Positions 59,209-64,000 of a stretch of DNA of 64,000 nt are shown here, piece after piece. This DNA comes from Gaiellasilicea sp963707575 (GTDB taxonomy: Bacteria; Actinomycetota; Thermoleophilia; Gaiellales; Gaiellaceae): NCBI GenBank assembly GCA_963707575.1, contig OY970171.1:3038001-3102000 (forward strand). Reading direction: 5' to 3'. The notes beneath the pieces were generated by a model. The model saw only the letters and a program-made list of their open reading frames with translations, was not told where the DNA came from and did not search any database. The position numbers were made by a program, and so were the translations under genes. Position 1 is the first letter of the stretch; every line of letters begins with the position of its first letter.

Positions 59209-60699
59209 GTGCGCGCGACTGTCGTCGCGGCGCTGCTGTGCGCACTCGCAGCCGTCGGGCCGGCGACCGCGGCACCGCGCTTTGGGATCGCGGACGACGC
59301 CGGGAAGTACGCCGACGACGGGGGCCCGGCCTTCTTCGAGCGCATCCGGGCGCTCGGCATGACGGACAACCGCATCACGATTCTCTGGCATCCCGACCGG
59401 CCGGCCACGATCGTCGAGCGCGCCTTCCTCGACCGGGCCGTCCCGGCCGCCACCGCCGAGGGTGTCCGGATCGTCTTCCACGTCTATCCGGCGCAGCCCA
59501 GAGGCCTGACCGCCGCGCCCGTGCGCCAGGTCCAGTTCGCGCGCTTCCTGGGCCAGCTCGCACGCGCCTATCCGGACGTGCGCGAGTTCGTGGTCGGCAA
59601 CGAGCCGAACCAGCCGCGCTTCTGGCAACCACAGTTCACCTCGGCCGGCCGAGGTGCCTCGGCACGCTCCTACGCCACGCTGCTCGCAGGCTCCTACGAC
59701 GCCCTCAAGGCGGTGAGCCGGGAGATCAAGGTGATCGGCCTGGGGCTCTCCGGACGCGGGAACGACGTCCCGTACGCGCGCTCGAACGCCTCCACCTCGC
59801 CGGTCCGCTTCCTGCGCGACCTCGGCGCCGCCTACCGTGCGAGCGGCCGCAAGAAGCCGCTGATGGACGAGCTCGGCGTCCATCCCTACCCCCGCTCGGA
59901 TCGCGACTCCGTGCTCACCGGGGATCGTTGGCCGCGGGCGGGCCTCGTCAACCTCGGCCGCGTGAAGCAGGCCTTCTGGGACGCGTTTGCCGGCACCGCC
60001 CAGCCGACGGTGGAGGACGGGCTGAAGCTGCGCATCGACGAGATCGGCTGGCAGGTGGCCGTGCCGGAGAGCCGGGCGGACGCCTACACCGGTCGCGAGA
60101 CGTCGAGCGTGACGAGCGAGCCCGCCCAGGCGGCGAACTACGTGAAGCTCGTGCAGCTGGCGGCGTGCGATCCGAGCATCTCGGGCCTCTACCTGCTCCA
60201 TCTCAAGGACGATCCGGACCTGGAGCGGTTCCAGTCGGGCCTCGAGCGCGCCGACGGCTCTCGCCGACCCGCCTTCGCGGCCGTCCGGCAGGCCGTCCTC
60301 CGCGCGCGTCGCGGCTGCGCCGGCAAGAAGATCGCCTGGCGCCACGCGACCACCGTCGTCGGTGCACGCGCCGGCTTCGGCGTCACGAGCCGGCCGTCGT
60401 GGCACCTGCGCCGAAACTGGAGCTTCACGGTCACAGCCGGCGAGGGGGCGCTGTTCCGCGGCGCCATCTACCGCGCTCCCGCCACTGCGCGGACGCTCGC
60501 CCGGTCGCTCGCGAGCCGCGTCGCCCCAGGCGCCCTTGCGACGACCACGGGAAGCGTGCGCGCCGGGTGGCGGCCCCGTGTGACCTTCAAGGGCCTGCGC
60601 CTCGCTCCGGGGCGGTACGTGTACGCGGTGCGGCTGCGGGCGAGCATGAACACACGCCGGGCGAGGGTGCTCGTCAGCCGCCCGTTCGTCGTGCGCTAG
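59209..60699 (+). CDS. Secreted TIM-barrel glycosidase-like protein
   Basis: About 496 residues from GTG 59209 (TTG 59170 possible). Signal peptide VRATVVAALLCALAAVGPATA. The barrel carries two carboxylate motifs in clan-A positions: VVGNEPNQPRFW (acid/base Glu) and RIDEIGWQVAV (nucleophile Glu), as in GH5/GH39-like enzymes. The C-terminal 130 residues are an Arg-rich beta domain (WSFTVTAGEGALF; RVTFKGLRLAPGRYVY). Substrate unknown. Confidence 0.8.
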   Translation: MRATVVAALLCALAAVGPATAAPRFGIADDAGKYADDGGPAFFERIRALGMTDNRITILWHPDRPATIVERAFLDRAVPAATAEGVRIVFHVYPAQPRGLTAAPVRQVQFARFLGQLARAYPDVREFVVGNEPNQPRFWQPQFTSAGRGASARSYATLLAGSYDALKAVSREIKVIGLGLSGRGNDVPYARSNASTSPVRFLRDLGAAYRASGRKKPLMDELGVHPYPRSDRDSVLTGDRWPRAGLVNLGRVKQAFWDAFAGTAQPTVEDGLKLRIDEIGWQVAVPESRADAYTGRETSSVTSEPAQAANYVKLVQLAACDPSISGLYLLHLKDDPDLERFQSGLERADGSRRPAFAAVRQAVLRARRGCAGKKIAWRHATTVVGARAGFGVTSRPSWHLRRNWSFTVTAGEGALFRGAIYRAPATARTLARSLASRVAPGALATTTGSVRAGWRPRVTFKGLRLAPGRYVYAVRLRASMNTRRARVLVSRPFVVR

Positions 60700-61067
60700 C
60701 CCTCTTCCGGCTGCTCGCCCTCGAGATCCATGATCCGGTCGGCGTAGCGCTCGCTCTCGGGGCTCATCGAGCTGGCGAGCTTGTAGTGGCCGTTCGCCTC
60801 CGCATCGCGGCCCTGCTTCTCCAGGGCGCGGCCGAGCGCATAGTGCGCGTAGTCGTCGGTCGGCGAGAGCTCGAGCACCGCGCGAAACTCGCTCTCCGCC
60901 TCGCTCCAGCGCTGGATCCGGAAGTACGCGATCCCGAGCGCCTCCCGGATCGACGCCTTGTTCGGCTCGAGCCGCTTCGCCTTCTCGAGCGCCACCGTTG
61001 CCTGCGCGGCCATGCCCTGCTGGAGGTGGTCGCGCCCGCGCTGGTAGAGGTCGTACGCGTCGCTCAC
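60696..61067 (-). CDS. TPR-repeat protein
   Basis: 123 residues with about three tetratricopeptide repeats (AYDLYQRGRDHLQQG; ALEKAKRLEPNKASIREALG; SEFRAVLELSPTDDYAHYAL) and an acidic end. No signal peptide. GTG at 61067 overlaps the stop of the upstream frameshifted nucleotidyltransferase (GTGA). Likely an adaptor; partner unknown. Confidence 0.88.
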   Translation of the reverse strand: MSDAYDLYQRGRDHLQQGMAAQATVALEKAKRLEPNKASIREALGIAYFRIQRWSEAESEFRAVLELSPTDDYAHYALGRALEKQGRDAEANGHYKLASSMSPESERYADRIMDLEGEQPEEG

Positions 61068-61827
61068 TGTTCCCGCTCCGGCGCCGGCAACGCCGGCACC
61101 TCCGCTCGTTGAGGCGGCTCCGTCGAGCCTACGCCGCCGAGCGCCCTCAGGTACGTGAAATTCTCCATCAGCAGATCCTCGGGGGTGGTGAGGTCGCGCG
61201 TCGGCCCGATCTCGATCCCCGCGACTCGCTCTCCCGCGTCGATCGCCTGCTGAAACGCGACCGCGAGCTCGAACGGCGCGCTGCCGGGGAGCGACGCGAT
61301 CCGCCGTGCGATCCCCGGGCCGACTGCCCACAGCGGCGCTGCCACGACGCCTGTGCCGGCATCGAGCAGGCGCTCGACCGCTCCCGCGCGCAGCCGGACG
61401 CCGGCAGAGCCGTCCTCCGGCCGCCCGCTCGCACGGCAACGGCTCCGGCGGCGGCGGAGTCGTTGCGAAACGCGGCTGCGAAGCGGCCGACGTCCCCGGC
61501 TGCGAACACGGTGTCGGCGCCGAGGACGAGATACGGAGCGCGGGCCTGCGCGGCGACCACGGCGTCGGCCGAGCCGTTCGGCCCCGCCTGATGCGCGTAG
61601 CGGATCGAGAGCCCGAACGCAGCGCCGTCGCCGGCGAGGCGCTGCACCTGCTCGGCCAGATGGCCGACGACGACCGTCACGTCGCGGCAGCCCGCGTCGG
61701 CGAGGTCGCGCAGCAGCCGTGCGAGCACCGGCCGGCCATCGATCGGCAGCAGCGGCTTGGCGTACCGCTCGCTCAGCGGTCTGAGCCTCGTCCCGAGGCC
61801 CGCCGCCATCACGACCGCCGGCAGCAC
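61064..61827 (-). pseudogene. Frameshifted sugar-nucleotide NTP transferase
   Basis: The first part reads AVVMAAGLGTRLRPLSERYA, KPLLPIDGRPVLARLLRD and VLGADTVF, a glucose-1-phosphate nucleotidyltransferase-type domain, up to about residue 135. The frame then loses homology. The expected continuation (EDGSAGVRLRAGAVERLLD, APLWAVGPGIARRI, IEIGPTRDLTTPEDLL) is in the other frame from about 61419. Adding one base within GGCGGCC-CGG restores GGPEDG and a single protein of about 254 residues. Either a real mutation or a sequencing error. GTG 61827 overlaps the upstream stop. The tail is encoded by repeat A copy 3. Confidence 0.8.
61068..61137 (-). repeat. Intercistronic hairpin repeat, family A, copy 3
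   Basis: Same element as at 13467 and 25441: TAGGCTCGACGGAGCCGCC, then GCGGAGGTGCCGGC-GTT-GCCGGCGCCGGAGCGGG, next to the GTG of the TPR gene. Here it is read through as the C-terminus of the upstream nucleotidyltransferase frame, because the TGA that starts the other copies is absent. Confidence 0.75.
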
Positions 61828-64000
61828 TAGGCGCGCAGCGAACGCAGGGTGACGAAGCCGCGCAGCCGCTGCGTCCGGCCGAGAGCGCCGCGGATCGCGT
61901 GCAGGAGCCGCCTCAGTTCGGCGCGGGTCGCCGTCGCTGCGGCCTCGCTGCCGGCCGGCGGGCCGAAACGCGCCGCCGCAACTGCCTCGGCGAACGGTCG
62001 CCCGTCGATCCCGAGCTGCGAGCGGACGAGCTGGTGCAGGTCCTCGGGGGTCGCGCTCGCGTCCACGGTCAGACCCTGGTCGACGAGGAAGTCGGCGAGC
62101 TCGCGGCGCGCCGCGCCAGCCACCCGCCGTGGGTCGCTCGTGAGGTAGCGCGAGCGTCGCCAGGCGAGCTTCGCGAGCCCGATCGACGTCCCAACGCCGA
62201 CCACGACGAGGATCAGCAGCCAGAAGGCGCCGATGCCCTCCTCGACGCTCACCGGTGGCGCGCTCCGCGCGCGTCCTTCCTGCAGCAGGGTCAGCTGGCC
62301 GAGCCCGGTGCCCGGGTCGGGCCCACGACCGGTGGACGGCGTGAACGCGCGGGAGGCGGCGTCCGGGTTGAAGGTCTGCGAGGAGGCGCTGTAGTTCGCC
62401 GCCAGCTCGCCGCGGCCAGGGGTCGGGTCGAACGTGAGCCAGCCGTACTCCGGGAACCAGACCTCGACCCAGGCATGCGCGTTGTGGTCGGTCACGTTCC
62501 AGACGCCGTCGCGGTACGTGCCGCTCGCGAAGCCGGCTGCCACGCGCGCCGGAATGCCGAGGAAGCGCAGCATCAGGGCCATGGCGCCGGCGAACTGCTG
62601 GCAGTAGCCACGCTTGCTCTCCGCGACGAAGTAGGCGAGCGGCGGCGCACCCCCGGAGGACGGCGGCTGCTCGTCGTAGACGAAGCCTCCCGTCGTGCGC
62701 AGCCACGCCTCGATCGCCACCACGGCGCCGTACGGCGTGCGTGCCCCCCGCGCGATCCGCTCGGCCTGCTGAGAAAGCCCCTGGTAGGCGGAGAGCGAGT
62801 GGCTGCTGTCGTCGTCGAAGATCTCCGCGGCGGCGGCTTCGCGTCCCGGGCTGCCGAACTCGGGCAACAGCTTGCGCTCGAGCCGCAGATACTGGTCCAG
62901 CGCGTCGGGGTAGTCGGCCTCGAGCTGTGCGAGGTCGACAGGCCTGGGGGTCGGCGCGTAGCTGGAGACGGTGTAGCGCTCGCCGCGCTCCAGGTCGCGG
63001 TTCAGCCCCACGAGCCCGTCGGCGTACTTCGTCACGAGCCCGAGCGAATCGCCGTCGATCCCGACGGGGGTGCTCGCCGCGACCAGGTGCTTGTCACGCA
63101 GGCCGACCACCTCCACGTCGTGCGTGACGAGGTCGTCCTCCTCCCGCGCCGTGACGGGCAGCAGCGGGTCGCTCGGCAACTCGCCGGTCGCGAGCTCGCT
63201 CACGCGCACCTCGAGCTGCTCGCGCCAGTGGTCCTCGACGAAGCGGTTGAGCGTCGTCGCACGCCAGTAGAGGCTGCGGTTGGTGCCCGAGATCCGCAGC
63301 ACCGTCGTCTTCTGCTTCGGGAAGTCGATCCCGGAGTAGTTCGCGTCCCAGACGTAGGAGACGCTGACGGGGGCGTCGGGCCCACCGTACGGGTCCCAGC
63401 GCTGCCAGCCCAGCACGCCGTCGCGCGCGACCGCAGCCGTCGTCGACACCCCGGCGGCCACGAGCACGACGACCACGCCTGCCGCGAGCGCGAACGTCGG
63501 CCGCTCGACGCGCAGCCCCGCGAGGATCCAGAGCGCGCCGACGAGGATCAGCGCCCCGAAGGCGATTCCCTGCGACTGCAGCAGCGTCGCGGGCCAGCCT
63601 GCGCCGGCCAGCAGCACGAGCACGGTCGGCAGCGGCCGCCGTGACGACGCCGCCAGCCCGAGGGCGAAGCAGAAGCCGAAGATGGCGAGGAGGACGACGC
63701 CGTGCATCTCCGGGTACTCGACGGCTGAGAACGGGACGCGGACGTCGTAGAAATGCGCGAGCCCGGTGTCGACCCGGTCCCAGGCGATCGGGAAGAAGCC
63801 GCCCTCTCCGAGCGGCCGGTCGAGCGCGAGCCAGGCAGCGAAGAGCACGACGGGGCCGGTCACCAGCAGCCGGAGGCCGAGCGACGGGAGCAGCGCGGGC
63901 ACGAGCGCCAGCAGCACGATCCACAGCGCGTCGCCGCCGCCTCCGCTGGGATCTTCGAGCCGCATCCACGCCGACGCGATGATGATCGCCGGGAGGACGT
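61827..64000 (-). CDS. Transglutaminase-like membrane protein (TgpA-type), 5' end probably outside window
   Basis: At least 712 residues. Five or more N-terminal helices, a long extracytoplasmic region and a transglutaminase core with catalytic Cys in KRGYCQQFAGAMALMLRF, His in DHNAHAWVEVWFPEYGW and Asp in TFDPTPG. A late helix (IGAFWLLILVVVGVGTSIGL) and a C-terminal DUF4129-like cytoplasmic part follow. ATG 63965 is available, but the frame is open to the window edge and encodes a further hydrophobic stretch (LPAIIIASAW), so the true start may be upstream. Family members are often encoded with MoxR and DUF58 genes. Confidence 0.9.
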   Translation of the reverse strand, partial: VLPAIIIASAWMRLEDPSGGGGDALWIVLLALVPALLPSLGLRLLVTGPVVLFAAWLALDRPLGEGGFFPIAWDRVDTGLAHFYDVRVPFSAVEYPEMHGVVLLAIFGFCFALGLAASSRRPLPTVLVLLAGAGWPATLLQSQGIAFGALILVGALWILAGLRVERPTFALAAGVVVVLVAAGVSTTAAVARDGVLGWQRWDPYGGPDAPVSVSYVWDANYSGIDFPKQKTTVLRISGTNRSLYWRATTLNRFVEDHWREQLEVRVSELATGELPSDPLLPVTAREEDDLVTHDVEVVGLRDKHLVAASTPVGIDGDSLGLVTKYADGLVGLNRDLERGERYTVSSYAPTPRPVDLAQLEADYPDALDQYLRLERKLLPEFGSPGREAAAAEIFDDDSSHSLSAYQGLSQQAERIARGARTPYGAVVAIEAWLRTTGGFVYDEQPPSSGGAPPLAYFVAESKRGYCQQFAGAMALMLRFLGIPARVAAGFASGTYRDGVWNVTDHNAHAWVEVWFPEYGWLTFDPTPGRGELAANYSASSQTFNPDAASRAFTPSTGRGPDPGTGLGQLTLLQEGRARSAPPVSVEEGIGAFWLLILVVVGVGTSIGLAKLAWRRSRYLTSDPRRVAGAARRELADFLVDQGLTVDASATPEDLHQLVRSQLGIDGRPFAEAVAAARFGPPAGSEAAATATRAELRRLLHAIRGALGRTQRLRGFVTLRSLRA

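Overview
The window is high-GC (about 70%) chromosomal DNA from an actinobacterium, most likely a deep-branching member such as class Thermoleophilia (Gaiellales/Solirubrobacterales-like). This placement is an inference. It rests on the base composition, MurT/GatD lipid II amidation genes, a complete succinylase DAP pathway, the co-occurrence of RNase J and RNase Y, many GTG starts with GTGA stop/start overlaps, and the conserved order of the housekeeping genes. No rRNA, tRNA, CRISPR array, prophage or insertion sequence was seen.

Layout. 1-3.8 kb: the N-terminal part of a secreted subtilisin-like protease, then divergent murT-gatD. 3.8-8.8 kb (minus): hflX, dut, a NUDIX hydrolase and two tandem PLP decarboxylases. 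8.8-11.8 kb (plus): a dapE-like peptidase, dapC and dapD. 11.8-20.6 kb (minus): dapF, miaA, a phosphatase, a sugar-nucleotide epimerase, miaB, rny, recX, recA and thpR. 20.6-29.5 kb (minus): cinA, a RodZ-like gene, and a nucleoside ABC importer with two permeases, a double ATPase and two BMP-type binding proteins. 29.6-40 kb: ftsK, an MFS transporter (plus), a nucleoside hydrolase/ribokinase operon ending in a 51-residue membrane peptide, rnj, dapA, dapB and an M16 peptidase. 40-43 kb (plus): an accessory island with a collagen-like protein, an allene-oxide-cyclase-like secreted protein, an orphan Hcp tube protein and a methyltransferase. 43-58 kb: the translation/RNA core pnp, rpsO, ribF, truB, nrnA, rbfA, ylxP, infB, ylxR, nusA and rimP on the minus strand, interrupted by plus-strand genes (serine hydrolase, gamma-glutamyltransferase, LVIVD-type beta-propeller). 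58-64 kb: an EamA transporter, dtd, a secreted glycosidase-like protein, a TPR protein, a frameshifted nucleotidyltransferase and a transglutaminase-like membrane protein that runs off the window.

How it works together. DapA, DapB, DapD, DapC, a DapE-like peptidase and a DapF homologue cover the succinylase route to meso-diaminopimelate, while MurT/GatD would amidate the D-Glu of lipid II. The BMP/ABC importer, nucleoside hydrolase and ribokinase form a nucleoside uptake and salvage route. RimP-NusA-IF2-RbfA-TruB-RpsO-PNP, with RNase J and RNase Y, form the transcription, ribosome and RNA-decay core.

Most notable: a DapF homologue in which both catalytic cysteines are serines; two families of short hairpin repeats, one of which sits between the stop and start codons of operon neighbours; a rpsO-pnp leader with two mutually exclusive hairpins, one occluding the pnp ribosome site; a recurring TANNNT box 6-8 nt before start codons (predicted leaderless mRNAs); an orphan Hcp with a collagen-like partner; a Cys/His zinc-knuckle-like tail on NusA; and a pair of overlapping micro-ORFs downstream of gatD.
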